Of a stretch of DNA of 64,000 nucleotides, positions 24,676 through 33,677 are shown in pieces. Source of the DNA: a beta proteobacterium KB13 (GTDB taxonomy: Bacteria; Pseudomonadota; Gammaproteobacteria; Burkholderiales; Methylophilaceae); NCBI GenBank assembly GCA_000156155.1, contig DS995299.1, positions 645,827-709,826 of the forward strand. Direction: 5' to 3'. Position numbers and translations under genes: made by a program. The notes below the pieces were generated by a model. The model made no database searches and was not told where the DNA came from. It saw nothing but the letters and a program-made list of their open reading frames with translations. Position 1 is the first letter of the stretch; each line of letters opens with the position of its first letter.

Positions 24676-25680
24676 ATGAAAAAATTTCTCAACAACCCAA
24701 AAAACTTTCTCAAAGAAAGTTTATCCGGTCTAGGTAAAGCCCATCAAAATTTATTACAAGTTCACTTTGACCCCACTTTTGTTACCCGAAAATCTATCAA
24801 TTCCGATAAGGTGATTTTAGTTTCTGGAGGAGGTTCTGGTCATGAGCCATTACATGCTGGGTTCATTGGTCATGGCATGTTGGATGCTGCCTGTCCAGGA
24901 CACGTGTTCACATCCCCTACTCCTGATCAAATGATGGCTGCTGTAGATTTTTGTAAACCTAACAAAGGAGCCTTATTTATCGTTAAAAATTATTCAGGTG
25001 ATGTCATGAATTTTGAAATGGCCGCTGAAATGACATCGTATGAGAATGCCACGATATTGGTGAATGATGATGCTGCGGTGATTGATTCGAGTTACACCAC
25101 TGGAAAAAGAGGTGTGGCAGGGACGGTCATTGTTGAGAAAACTGTAGGTAGTCTCGCTGAAAATGGAGGTGATTTAAAATCATGCGTGGATTTGGGGAAT
25201 GAAGTTAACCAACGATGTTCTTCAATCGGTGTTGCCCTATCGAGTTGTACTATTCCAGAGGCTGGTAAGCCCACTTTTGATATTGAGGATGATCAAATTG
25301 AATTCGGTGTGGGTATTCATGGTGAGCCTGGCCGAAGACGAGAACAAATCAGACCAGCACAAACGATTGTGAAAGACATGATCGAGGCTATTATTGAAGA
25401 TTTTAAAGGTAAAAATCTGGCCCTTTCAAACAACACAGAGCTTCTAATGATCGTTAATGGTTTTGGTGGGACCCCGATCTCAGAGTTGTACCTGATATAT
25501 GAGAATGCATGTGAAATTTTAAGTGGTTACCAATTAAATGTTGTGAGATCGTTAGTGGGAAATTATACAACCGCGCTGGACATGGAGGGCGCCTCAGTGA
25601 CGTTGTGTGTATTAAATGACCAGATCAAAAACCATTGGGATACACCAGTACATACCGCAAGTCTTCGATGGGGTGCCTAA
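24676..25680 (+). CDS. dhaK: Dihydroxyacetone kinase subunit DhaK (substrate-binding)
   Basis: DhaK covalently binds dihydroxyacetone through an active-site histidine, here H215 in VGIHGEPGRRRE. The N-terminal SGGGSGHEPLHAGFIGHGMLDAA and the NYSGDVMNFEMAAEM segment are diagnostic. At 334 residues it is full length. The order dhaL-dhaK is reversed relative to the common dhaK-dhaL. In a C1-using cell the enzyme could feed dihydroxyacetone to the triose phosphate pool, but that physiological role is inference. Confidence 0.94.
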   Translation: MKKFLNNPKNFLKESLSGLGKAHQNLLQVHFDPTFVTRKSINSDKVILVSGGGSGHEPLHAGFIGHGMLDAACPGHVFTSPTPDQMMAAVDFCKPNKGALFIVKNYSGDVMNFEMAAEMTSYENATILVNDDAAVIDSSYTTGKRGVAGTVIVEKTVGSLAENGGDLKSCVDLGNEVNQRCSSIGVALSSCTIPEAGKPTFDIEDDQIEFGVGIHGEPGRRREQIRPAQTIVKDMIEAIIEDFKGKNLALSNNTELLMIVNGFGGTPISELYLIYENACEILSGYQLNVVRSLVGNYTTALDMEGASVTLCVLNDQIKNHWDTPVHTASLRWGA

Positions 25681-25722
25681 ATGTCGTTAAAATCTATTAA
25701 AAGTTATTAAAAATACGTTAAA

Positions 25723-26013
25723 TTAACTTATCTCAGAAATAAAAACTAAACCAAAATAGTTCACCATGAACATCATTACCAGGAAAATGACAGTGAAATA
25801 TTTGCCCTCTTTTCGTGATTCATCAGCAAAAAAAGTGATTTTTGGGATGTTTAGTAAGATAAAGAAATTAAAGGCAGCTAACATGGCTATCCAAAATTCT
25901 GCCATAAAACGATCCCTAAAAAAGAAAAGTACCACAGCAATTACTAATGCTGCATAAAATGATTTTCTCCATGTGGTTTGACTATTTTTAATTTCAGTAA
26001 TAATTTTTTGCAT
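25723..26013 (-). CDS. Small membrane protein of unknown function
   Basis: The 96-residue protein has three hydrophobic helices (ALVIAVVLFFF, FWIAMLAAFNFFILLNI and VIFLVMMFMVNYFGLVFI) and short charged loops. It starts 1 base after the end of the exported cysteine-containing protein upstream, forming a leftward three-gene operon. No family is recognised. Confidence 0.65.
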   Translation of the reverse strand: MQKIITEIKNSQTTWRKSFYAALVIAVVLFFFRDRFMAEFWIAMLAAFNFFILLNIPKITFFADESRKEGKYFTVIFLVMMFMVNYFGLVFISEIS

Positions 26014-26014
26014 T

Positions 26015-26386
26015 TCAACTACCTTTTAGCTGTGATAAATTTTGTTCATATTTCTTATTATATTCAACCTGATATTGATCACAGAAGTCATCCTTCTTAT
26101 TATCTTGGCTCTTGTCGATTGATTCCAACACTTTGGCTGAATCATAATTTTTCTCTAATTCGAGCGACAGCTGTTGCCCCTTTGTTCGATCATTAATAGG
26201 TAACATATGAACAGCCATTCCTTTGCACACTAGGGAATTAACGATCTCAATATCAGGACAATAATTTGATTGAATAAATTCACCATCAAGACAGTGATTG
26301 ATGAAGGCATTAAAGTCATCCATCATCATTTCGGCATAAACTGGGAAAGCTAAAAGCATCAAAAGCAGCCGAAGGCTAATTTTCAT
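26015..26386 (-). CDS. Small exported cysteine-containing protein
   Basis: I chose the ATG at 26386, which gives a signal peptide MKISLRLLLMLLAFPVYA. The frame is open further upstream to 26461 but that would bury the signal. The mature ~105 residues have four cysteines (NHCLDGE, NYCPDIE, LVCKGM, DFCDQY), suggesting two disulfides in the periplasm, and a C-terminal polar helix. It overlaps the gene before it by 11 bases. No family is recognised. Confidence 0.65.
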   Translation of the reverse strand: MKISLRLLLMLLAFPVYAEMMMDDFNAFINHCLDGEFIQSNYCPDIEIVNSLVCKGMAVHMLPINDRTKGQQLSLELEKNYDSAKVLESIDKSQDNKKDDFCDQYQVEYNKKYEQNLSQLKGS

Positions 26387-26597
26387 TCGCTCTTTCTTGT
26401 TGAAGTTTTTCAAAAGCTTTTTGGAGTTCTTCTGGTGACATGGATTCATAATCAATTTCACCCTCTTCTACTTCTTTTTGAGGTGCTTCGCAAAAGTAAT
26501 TACAGTAGATTGTTGAGATGATTTTGTAATTAATGGCTAACCAGATAATAACCATCAGCAAAATACTTACTCGAATTAACAATCTTTTCACACTCAC
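26376..26597 (-). CDS. Small single-helix membrane protein
   Basis: The 73-residue protein has one N-terminal membrane helix (LIRVSILLMVIIWLAINY), two cysteines close after it (IYCNYFCEAP), and an acidic, helical tail (YESMSPEELQKAFEKLQQE). It is first in a leftward operon of three small envelope genes. No family is recognised. Confidence 0.65.
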   Translation of the reverse strand: MSVKRLLIRVSILLMVIIWLAINYKIISTIYCNYFCEAPQKEVEEGEIDYESMSPEELQKAFEKLQQERANEN

Positions 26598-26744
26598 CTC
26601 AGCTTCTTCAAAAAGTTTGACAACATATTATACAAAATACTTAAAGAGGTAAAACCTTTAAATAAAAAAATGTCACATACATGTAATGATTAAACTTCTG
26701 TGGCACAATACGGTCCATTAAAAAATTATTAAAAAGAGTTTTAT

Positions 26745-27260
26745 ATGGCTTCAGACTTTAACTATCTCAAAGATCACTTTCCGAAAAATTTCAATCAAAC
26801 TGTGATGGAGCATCAGGCAGTCAATAAGGTATTAACCTTTTGCAATAAAGATGCGCAGTTTTTATTGTTTACCGGCATGTTCCACGAAGTCAATGGTGGT
26901 AAAGGTATAACCGATGATTTAGAAGTTTATTTTGTTAACTATTTAGCAGATCAACTCAAGCTAACTGCATTTGGTCGCGCCGCTGCCTATGTTTTAGAAG
27001 ACCAAACAAAATTTATTGGTTATGACATTAAGAGTACGGATAATGAAATATGGTCTCAACAAAATATATTTGAAGCTAACGAAGAGGGTCGAGTTACTAA
27101 GGTCATTGAAAAATTTAGCAATACCAGTGATACCAATCCCATCTGCCCATTAGTCAGTCGCTACTTTGAAAAAATCGATTTTCCGGAAGACACGCTTGAA
27201 TTCTTAAAAAATCTGCATGCTCAAGTGACACCTAGCCTGATTGAAATTAAACGCGCCTAA
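26745..27260 (+). CDS. Soluble protein of unknown function
   Basis: The 171-residue protein has no signal peptide or membrane segment. It has two cysteines (LTFCNKD and NPICPLVSRYF) and a region LTAFGRAAAYVLEDQTKFIGYDIK that may be a nucleotide- or ligand-binding fold, but I do not recognise it. It appears monocistronic, with its own upstream region shared divergently with the small envelope operon. Confidence 0.6.
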   Translation: MASDFNYLKDHFPKNFNQTVMEHQAVNKVLTFCNKDAQFLLFTGMFHEVNGGKGITDDLEVYFVNYLADQLKLTAFGRAAAYVLEDQTKFIGYDIKSTDNEIWSQQNIFEANEEGRVTKVIEKFSNTSDTNPICPLVSRYFEKIDFPEDTLEFLKNLHAQVTPSLIEIKRA

Positions 27261-27275
27261 ATGACTTTATAAATT

Positions 27276-27401
27276 CTAACTGAGTTGGCAGATTTGACTG
27301 CCTTCTCCAAAAAATTTTTGACACATCACTGGATTTAGAAATACTAAAGCTATGTAGATTACGATAAAGGCTATTAGCCCGTATTTAAGATTTTTTTTCA
27401 T
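27276..27401 (-). CDS. Very small single-helix membrane protein
   Basis: A 41-codon reverse-strand frame encodes a basic N-terminus (MKKNLKYG), one hydrophobic helix (LIAFIVIYIALVFL) and a short tail with two cysteines (VMCQKFF and SQICQLS). The layout resembles the 73-residue protein at 26376-26597. It lies in the gap between the unknown protein and the SulP gene. Confidence 0.45.
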   Translation of the reverse strand: MKKNLKYGLIAFIVIYIALVFLNPVMCQKFFGEGSQICQLS

Positions 27402-27498
27402 GTTCTTTATGTTATCCATATAAATATCAAAATCAAGCCGTAAATTTCAACTCAACAGTGTAGAATCACATCTCCCAAATTAATCAACAAAGATCCCT

Positions 27499-29016
27499 AT
27501 GCAATATACAGTGAATGAAATCAAAACTAACCTCTTAAGTGGGCTCACAGTGGCGCTGGCCATGGTGCCTGAAGCCATCGCATTTGCCCTCATCGCTCAT
27601 GTGTCACCTTTGACCGGGCTTTATGCAGCCATTATCGTGTGTTTAATTACCTCGGTTTTTGGTGGACGTCCGGGAATGATTTCTGGAGCCACAGGGGCGT
27701 TGGCTGTGGTGATGGTAGGTTTAGTAGTCAATCATGGAGTTCAGTACTTATTTGCTACTGTTATTTTAATGGGTCTTTTTCAGCTGGTCTTTGCTTTATT
27801 TCGTTTAGGTAAATTTATTCGTATGGTCCCCTATCCAGTGATGTTAGGCTTTGTAAACGGATTAGCAATTGTGATTTTTCTTGCTCAATTTAATCATTTT
27901 AAGATAACTGATGAGTCTGGAATCAGTCAATGGATGAGTGGCGTCGCTCTGTATACGATGGTAGGACTAACATTATTAACAGCTTTATTAATCTATGTAA
28001 TTCCAAAAGTGACAAAAATTATCCCAGCACCTCTGGGAGCAATCGGTATTGTTTCATTTATCACCATATTTTTTAATCTGGATACTAAAACCGTGGCTGA
28101 CCTTGGAGCCATTGGCGGCAATCTTCCGATCTTTCAGATCCCTGTCTTAGATTATAATTTTGAGACTTTTCGAATCATCACTCCTTATGCCCTACTTTTG
28201 GCCGCGATTGGTTTAATTGAAACCCTGCTCACATTAAATCTGATTGACGATATGACAGAAACGCGTGGCAGACCGAATCGGGAGTCTATGGCTCAAGGTG
28301 CAGCGAATATTCTCACCGGATTTTTTGGAGGTATGGGCGGTTGCGCCATGATTGGTCAAAGCATGATCAACATCAACAATGGTGCCCTCAAAAGATTATC
28401 TGGCATCGCAACGGCTGTTTTTTTAGCTTCTTTTATTCTTTTTTTATCTGACTGGATTGAAATGATTCCTCTGGCTGCTTTAATCGGGGTGATGTTTGTC
28501 GTGGCTGAAAAAACATTTGAATGGGGAAGTTTAAGGCTGTTTGGCAAAGTGCCTAAAGAGGATATTATCGTCGGCCTTCTGGTTGGTGGTATCACCATTA
28601 TTGCTGACTTGGCTATTGCGGTAATACTGGGTGTGATTGTCTCTGCTCTATTTTTTGCTTGGGATCATGCAAAAAAAATTAATGTAAACGAAAAAACAAA
28701 TAAAAAAGGATGGAAAGTTTATAAACTAAGTGGCACGCTTTTCTTTGCCTCTGTTCAAAATTTCCAAGACCTGTTTGACCATAAGAATGACCCAAAAGAC
28801 GTGATCATAGATTTTAACAACTCAAAGGTGGCTGATCACTCCGCAATTATGGCAATCGATAACATTGCAAATAAGTATAAGAAAGTCGGTAAAAAACTGC
28901 ACTTAGTGCATTTGAGTCCCGAATGTTTGGAAATTTTAGATACCGCTAAAGATATGGTTGAAGTGAACCTGCTGGAAGATCCAAAATATCATATTGCCGA
29001 TGACAAATTAGCTTAA
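27499..29016 (+). CDS. SulP-family anion transporter with STAS domain
   Basis: The 505-residue protein has the SulP layout: a membrane domain to about residue 390 with the signature AIAFALIAHVSPLTGLYAAI near the N-terminus and the GGMGGCAMIGQSMININNGA segment, followed by a cytosolic STAS domain (about 405-500). SulP proteins import sulfate, bicarbonate or dicarboxylates. No partner such as a carbonic anhydrase is adjacent, so the substrate is open. It stands alone, 70 bases before tRNA-Glu. Confidence 0.93.
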   Translation: MQYTVNEIKTNLLSGLTVALAMVPEAIAFALIAHVSPLTGLYAAIIVCLITSVFGGRPGMISGATGALAVVMVGLVVNHGVQYLFATVILMGLFQLVFALFRLGKFIRMVPYPVMLGFVNGLAIVIFLAQFNHFKITDESGISQWMSGVALYTMVGLTLLTALLIYVIPKVTKIIPAPLGAIGIVSFITIFFNLDTKTVADLGAIGGNLPIFQIPVLDYNFETFRIITPYALLLAAIGLIETLLTLNLIDDMTETRGRPNRESMAQGAANILTGFFGGMGGCAMIGQSMININNGALKRLSGIATAVFLASFILFLSDWIEMIPLAALIGVMFVVAEKTFEWGSLRLFGKVPKEDIIVGLLVGGITIIADLAIAVILGVIVSALFFAWDHAKKINVNEKTNKKGWKVYKLSGTLFFASVQNFQDLFDHKNDPKDVIIDFNNSKVADHSAIMAIDNIANKYKKVGKKLHLVHLSPECLEILDTAKDMVEVNLLEDPKYHIADDKLA

Positions 29017-29043
29017 ATTAAAATGTTTAAACTGAATAAAATA

Positions 29044-29073
29044 TTGGCACAACATAATAGTTTATAGTAGAAT
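29044..29073 (+). promoter_or_regulatory. Promoter of tRNA-Glu
   Basis: TTGGCA (29044-29049) and TAGAAT (29068-29073) are separated by 18 bases and lie 17 bases upstream of the tRNA, a convincing sigma-70-type promoter. Confidence 0.6.
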
Positions 29074-29090
29074 ACGGACTTCTAAATGAT

Positions 29091-29166
29091 GTCCCCATCG
29101 TCTAGAGGCCTAGGACACTGCCCTTTCACGGCGGCAACAGGGGTTCGAATCCCCTTGGGGACGCCA
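29091..29166 (+). tRNA. tRNA-Glu (anticodon TTC)
   Basis: The acceptor GTCCCCA pairs with TGGGGAC. The D arm, the anticodon stem around CCTTTCA (anticodon TTC) and the T arm GGGGTTCGAATCCCC are all present. CCA is encoded at 29164-29166. Confidence 0.98.
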
Positions 29167-29446
29167 ATAATTTTCTCCAAATCTAATAAATTACTAGCTA
29201 ATCAAAACATTTGTATTTAGAAATCTTTTACAATCCATACGTTAGTCGAAGTTTTTAATTAACAACAGTAATTGCTTGCAACAGTCAATTCATTGCTTTA
29301 GGCATAGAGGATACGCATCTGGTTGTTTTATCTTGTTTCCAATTTTTTTAAATATAGATAACATTTTAATACTGGGCAGGTTATTAAAAATTGTAAGGAG
29401 CCATTTCAGTTAATGGTTAATTTAATTGATGTAAAATTTAATCACA
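29167..29446. other. Intergenic region without a convincing gene
   Basis: The 280 bases between tRNA-Glu and the O-antigen ligase gene show no supported coding frame. A slightly less AT-rich stretch at 29261-29327 can fold with an imperfect outer stem (AACAACAG with CTGGTTGTT) followed by TTTT, a weak hint of a small RNA. The base composition drops after this point into the polymerase gene. Confidence 0.3.
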
Positions 29447-30679
29447 ATGCTAAATAAAGAAAAAAATTCATTTATAAATTTATTGTTTTATTTGCTTTTA
29501 TTTATTATATTTTTCATGAGTGGAGTTAACTACCTGTCAATACTGACTTTCCAATCACTTTTTACGCTTTCAATATTTTTATTTTATACAAATGAATTAA
29601 TATCTATTGTTAAAGAAGTAAAACACAAGGAAATCATATTCTTTTTATTAGCTATTACGTCAATATCAATATCGTATTTTTTTTCACCCATATTAAATAT
29701 TAACGGACTCCATAACGACTACCACGGAATGACTTTAAGATATTTTTCTTCAATTAGCCAACTTCTTTTCTTTTTTTCACTTTTCGTATTCACGAAAGTT
29801 ACTTTTTTTAATTTTTCAAAACTAATTAATTTTTTAATATTTTCCTTTTTTCTTTACATTTTTTTATTAATTACTAGAAATTATTTTGATCATCATTTGA
29901 TAGGTCTTGATTTGGTCAATAACAGAAGACATCTAGGCTATTATTTCGTTTTTTTTATAGCAATTTTTATGTCACGATTTGCAGTGGTTACTTTGAAAGA
30001 TGAAAAAAAAAGTAAACAATATTTAGTTAGTATTTTAATTATTGCATTTACTGCTTTTTTTATTTACGTAGCTGGAAGGGGCGCAACACTTTCACTCTTT
30101 GCATGCGCTGTATTATTGTTATTTTATATTTACAAAAAAAACTCATTAAAGTTACTAAATTACCTAAAAAATCTTTCAATTATTTTAACCACATCGATCC
30201 TGCTATCTTATGTTTTACCCAATTTTAAAATTTTTGAGACAAACCAACTAGAGGTATTGCTTAAAAGGACATTTACAACAGAGAATATTTCATCTCATAG
30301 GTTTTATCTGTGGCAAACAGTTATTGAAAATAATACAAGGCCAATATTTGGTTTAGGTCCCAATAGTTTCAAACATTTAAGAGATAATAATAAAAAAATT
30401 GAATCAATCGGTGCAATACAACCACATAACATTTTTATACAATTTTATTTAGAGTGGGGAATTATGGGTATATTTATAATATGTAATTTTTTATTAATTA
30501 ACTTAAAAAAAATATTTTTTAATAGCTTCACAAAAAAAGATTTAAATGGAGTTCACATCGTTTCCCTTTCAACATTATCATCAATGATAATACTTTCTTT
30601 TTTTGACGGTACCTTTTTTTATTCGCAGACGCTATCATTAATAATTATTTTTATGGTTACTGGCCTATATAAAAAATGA
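29447..30679 (+). CDS. O-antigen ligase/polymerase (Wzy/WaaL-type) membrane protein
   Basis: The 410-residue protein has about ten to twelve membrane helices. A large periplasmic loop (about residues 260-325) contains RFYLWQTVIENNTRPIFGLG-type residues, PNSFKHL, and an HNIFIQFYLEWGIMG segment, the hallmarks of O-antigen ligases and polymerases. It would attach or polymerise polysaccharide on lipopolysaccharide. The gene is exceptionally AT-rich with long T-runs compared with its neighbours, as is usual for surface polysaccharide genes acquired horizontally. It stands alone, without glycosyltransferases. Confidence 0.82.
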   Translation: MLNKEKNSFINLLFYLLLFIIFFMSGVNYLSILTFQSLFTLSIFLFYTNELISIVKEVKHKEIIFFLLAITSISISYFFSPILNINGLHNDYHGMTLRYFSSISQLLFFFSLFVFTKVTFFNFSKLINFLIFSFFLYIFLLITRNYFDHHLIGLDLVNNRRHLGYYFVFFIAIFMSRFAVVTLKDEKKSKQYLVSILIIAFTAFFIYVAGRGATLSLFACAVLLLFYIYKKNSLKLLNYLKNLSIILTTSILLSYVLPNFKIFETNQLEVLLKRTFTTENISSHRFYLWQTVIENNTRPIFGLGPNSFKHLRDNNKKIESIGAIQPHNIFIQFYLEWGIMGIFIICNFLLINLKKIFFNSFTKKDLNGVHIVSLSTLSSMIILSFFDGTFFYSQTLSLIIIFMVTGLYKK

Positions 30680-30737
30680 GATGAATTAATGTTTTGTAAT
30701 TATGTTTATTTAAAATTTTTACAAGAAAAAGGGAAAT

Positions 30738-32360
30738 ATGAAAATACTTAGAGATATATTTTGGGGACGCTTCACATTATTTTTTATTATTGGTGTACTT
30801 CTTTTTTTTTCACAAACACTTCCTTTGCGTTATGAATATAAAATATTTTTTTTATTAACATTTTCACCACTTTTTTTACTTGGTCTATATGATCTGTTAC
30901 AAAAAAAACGCTCAATATTAACAAATTATCCATTGATTGGAAGAATGAGGTTTCTATTAGAGTCAATTAGGCCAGAACTCAGACAGTATTTTTGGGAATC
31001 TGACGACGACAAAGTTCCATACTCTAGAAATCAAAGAGCCATGGTTTACCAAAGAGCAAAAAATATACACGGCATTAGACCATTTGGATCTCTCGAAGAG
31101 ATGTATGGTGATGATTATGTCTGGCTCAATCATTCAATCACCCCTTCGGTGATATTAGATCAGGATTTTAGAGTGAAAGTTGGTTCAGGAGAAAATGCTT
31201 ACAACATCTCAGTTTTAAATATCTCAGGAACATCATTTGGAGCCTTATCACCTAATGCAATAACGTCTTTTAATCTTGCTGCCAAAAAAGGAAAATTTGC
31301 TCACAACACAGGTGAGGGTTCATTTTCAAAATACCATAGCAATGGTGGTGGAGATACAATATGGCAAATCTCGACAGGTTATTTTGGTTGTAGAACCAAA
31401 GATGGAAGATTTTCTGAAGAAAAATTTAAGAAGACGGCAAACCTCAAACAGATAAAAATGATTGAAATTAAAATTAGCCAAGGTGCAAAACCTGGTCATG
31501 GTGGAATGCTTCTTGGTTCAAAAGTAACAGAGGAAATTGCCAATACCCGAGGGGTTGAGCCTGGACAAGATTGTATTTCTCCAGCAAAACACCAAGAATT
31601 TTCAACTCCTAAAGAATTAATTAATTTTGTTTATAAACTAAAAAAACTCTCAAATAACAAACCTGTTGGAATAAAGCTATGCATAGGTCATCCATGGGAA
31701 TTTATATCTATAATAAAAACCATGGTCTCAATGAAAAAATATGTCGACTTTATTACCATTGATGGATCTGAAGGTGGGACAGGAGCAGCTCCGGCAGAAT
31801 TTACGGATCATTTCGGTTCACCGCTCAAGGATGCAATTGTTTTTGCAAGCAATACTTTAATTGGTGCAGGCTTAAAGGACCAAATAAAATTGGCTGCTTC
31901 AGGTAAACTTGTCTCAGCATTTGATATAGCTCAAATATGTGCTCTTGGGGCAGACTGGGTCAACATGGCAAGGCCCTTTATGTTTTCTATTGGTTGCATC
32001 CAAGCACGGGCTTGTCATACTGGAGAGTGTCCAACGGGGATAGCGACAATGAATAAAAGTAGATACCGTGCAATAGACATTGAAGACAGGTCAAACAGAG
32101 CCTCAAACTTTCACAAAAATACTTTACATGTTTTTAAAGAAATGTTGGAATCTGTTGGAGTTAAACACCCGTCAGAGTTAAATAGGAGACACATAGTAAG
32201 GAGACTCTCTGAAAGTGAAATAAAATTAGCAGATCAAATTTATCCAAAAGTCTTACCTAATGAGCTGCTCACAAAAAATAAAATAAAAAATTGTGCAGAC
32301 CCTCGATTAAAAGTGTACTGGGATAAAGTAAATGCTAATAGCTTTAATTATTCCGAATAA
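30738..32360 (+). CDS. FMN-binding glutamate synthase-family protein (membrane-anchored)
   Basis: The 540-residue protein has two N-terminal membrane helices (residues ~10-55) and then a domain like the FMN-binding half of glutamate synthase large subunit. ISGTSFGALSPNAI, QGAKPGHGGML, TIDGSEGGTGAAP and the iron-sulfur cysteines in CIQARACHTGECPTGIATMN are intact. It lacks the glutaminase domain, so it is not a classical GltB. Such stand-alone proteins are widespread and of unclear function. A good ribosome site (AAAGGGAAAT) precedes the ATG. Confidence 0.88.
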   Translation: MKILRDIFWGRFTLFFIIGVLLFFSQTLPLRYEYKIFFLLTFSPLFLLGLYDLLQKKRSILTNYPLIGRMRFLLESIRPELRQYFWESDDDKVPYSRNQRAMVYQRAKNIHGIRPFGSLEEMYGDDYVWLNHSITPSVILDQDFRVKVGSGENAYNISVLNISGTSFGALSPNAITSFNLAAKKGKFAHNTGEGSFSKYHSNGGGDTIWQISTGYFGCRTKDGRFSEEKFKKTANLKQIKMIEIKISQGAKPGHGGMLLGSKVTEEIANTRGVEPGQDCISPAKHQEFSTPKELINFVYKLKKLSNNKPVGIKLCIGHPWEFISIIKTMVSMKKYVDFITIDGSEGGTGAAPAEFTDHFGSPLKDAIVFASNTLIGAGLKDQIKLAASGKLVSAFDIAQICALGADWVNMARPFMFSIGCIQARACHTGECPTGIATMNKSRYRAIDIEDRSNRASNFHKNTLHVFKEMLESVGVKHPSELNRRHIVRRLSESEIKLADQIYPKVLPNELLTKNKIKNCADPRLKVYWDKVNANSFNYSE

Positions 32361-32381
32361 ATATCTTACTTTGTATTAAAT

Positions 32382-33008
32382 ATGGATGACCTTTTATTAC
32401 ATCTAGGCCTTTTTTGCATTCTACTTGGATTCTTGACCAGAGACCAGATTTTGCTTCGAACATTTGTGGTTTTAGGTCAAACATTATTTGCTGTTAATTA
32501 CATTGTTCACGACACATCCTTGTTTTCTCCTATGTTTTGGCATGTTTTATTTGTCGGGATAAATGCAGTTATCATCACCCAAATCTACTTTGAAAGAAAA
32601 ACATTCAAATTTACTGAAAGACAAAAAATACTGTACTCACATTTTAATAATCTCAATCCAGGCGAATTTAGAAAATTATTAAAAATAACCAACTGGCAAA
32701 CCGTAAAGAGAAAAAAGAAAATTACCAGATTGAATAAAAAGTTAAACAATTTGTTTTTTATAATTGATGGTTATGTTGAGGTTCAAAAAGATGAAAAGAT
32801 AATTAAATTAAAGGGACCAGTTTTTATTGGTGAGCTTGCTTTTTTATCAAAATCAAATGCCTCTGCAGATGTTACTGTCTTATCAAAGTCTAATTTGGTT
32901 TATTGGAAAAATAAAGAATTAAATAAACTTTTATCTACAAGACCATCCATGAAAATATCATTAAATAACTTAATTAATAAAGACTTGGTTAAAAAACTTT
33001 CTAATTAG
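32382..33008 (+). CDS. Popeye-like membrane protein with cyclic-nucleotide-binding-type domain
   Basis: The 208-residue protein has three N-terminal hydrophobic helices (residues ~5-70) and then a cytosolic domain with the cNMP-binding beta-roll pattern: LNNLFFIIDGYVEVQKD, then GPVFIGELAFLSKSNASADVTVLSKSN-type residues. This is the layout of Popeye-domain proteins. The canonical phosphate-binding arginine of CRP-type domains is not evident, so ligand binding is uncertain. It begins 21 bases after the glutamate-synthase-like gene and is probably in its operon. Confidence 0.7.
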   Translation: MDDLLLHLGLFCILLGFLTRDQILLRTFVVLGQTLFAVNYIVHDTSLFSPMFWHVLFVGINAVIITQIYFERKTFKFTERQKILYSHFNNLNPGEFRKLLKITNWQTVKRKKKITRLNKKLNNLFFIIDGYVEVQKDEKIIKLKGPVFIGELAFLSKSNASADVTVLSKSNLVYWKNKELNKLLSTRPSMKISLNNLINKDLVKKLSN

Positions 33009-33046
33009 AGAAAATTTACCTTTCCTGATTTTTTAACAATTAACGA

Positions 33047-33637
33047 GTGCATATTATTTTGAAAAAAGAAACTGCCAGAAAAAATTATCAAAAAAAACGT
33101 CAAGGATTATCTACTTTACAATTTGAAGAAGATTCGTCCCAAATTATCCGCAACCTATTTGGGTTAATTAAAAAATTTAAGCCAACCTGCATTCATTGCT
33201 TCTTAACTATTAATCAAAAAAGCGAGATTAATACAAAGCCCATCATAGAATATTGCTGGAAAAATCATATCGATGTCGTTGTTCCCGTCACTGACTTCAC
33301 AAACAATATGTTAAAAAATGCCAAATTTGAACCGAGTACCAAAACAGCACTCACAAAAAACAATATTCCAGAGCCGATTAATCCCATATGGGCTAATGAT
33401 AGCGATATTGATTTAGTGATCACACCGCTTTTGGCTTTTGATGCAATGGGACATCGAGTTGGATTTGGCAGAGGATTCTATGATTGTTTTTTTTCATCTT
33501 TAAATAATGAGGTAAAGAGAGTTGGGGTGAGTTTTTTTGAGCCTTGTGAAATTTTAGAGGATATCGATAATTATGATATTCCACTAACTCATTGTGTGAC
33601 GCCACAAACGACTTATTGCTTTAAGAAAGATAATTAA
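33047..33637 (+). CDS. 5-formyltetrahydrofolate cyclo-ligase
   Basis: This enzyme converts 5-formyl-THF to 5,10-methenyl-THF using ATP, salvaging inhibited folate. The 196-residue protein has the basic N-terminus (KKETARKNYQKKRQ), FLTINQKSEINTKPI in place of the usual sugar-like loop, and the C-terminal ATP-binding GHRVGFGRGFYDCFF followed by the family's VGVSF strand. The start could be GTG at 33047 or TTG at 33060. A strong hairpin terminator follows. Confidence 0.9.
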   Translation: MHIILKKETARKNYQKKRQGLSTLQFEEDSSQIIRNLFGLIKKFKPTCIHCFLTINQKSEINTKPIIEYCWKNHIDVVVPVTDFTNNMLKNAKFEPSTKTALTKNNIPEPINPIWANDSDIDLVITPLLAFDAMGHRVGFGRGFYDCFFSSLNNEVKRVGVSFFEPCEILEDIDNYDIPLTHCVTPQTTYCFKKDN

Positions 33638-33649
33638 TTTTTTAGATTG

Positions 33650-33671
33650 CAGGGAGCAAGAATGCTCCCTG
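33650..33671 (+). terminator. Rho-independent terminator between convergent genes
   Basis: A perfect 9-bp stem CAGGGAGCA / TGCTCCCTG with a 4-base loop is followed on the + strand by a T-rich run (TTATTTATTTTTT). It ends the cyclo-ligase transcript and may also serve panB on the other strand, where the T-run is poorer. Confidence 0.85.
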
Positions 33672-33677
33672 AATTAT

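Noticed and set aside
26387-26461. Longer N-terminus for the small exported protein
   Set aside because: The extra residues precede a good signal peptide and are read in another frame as the end of the upstream gene.
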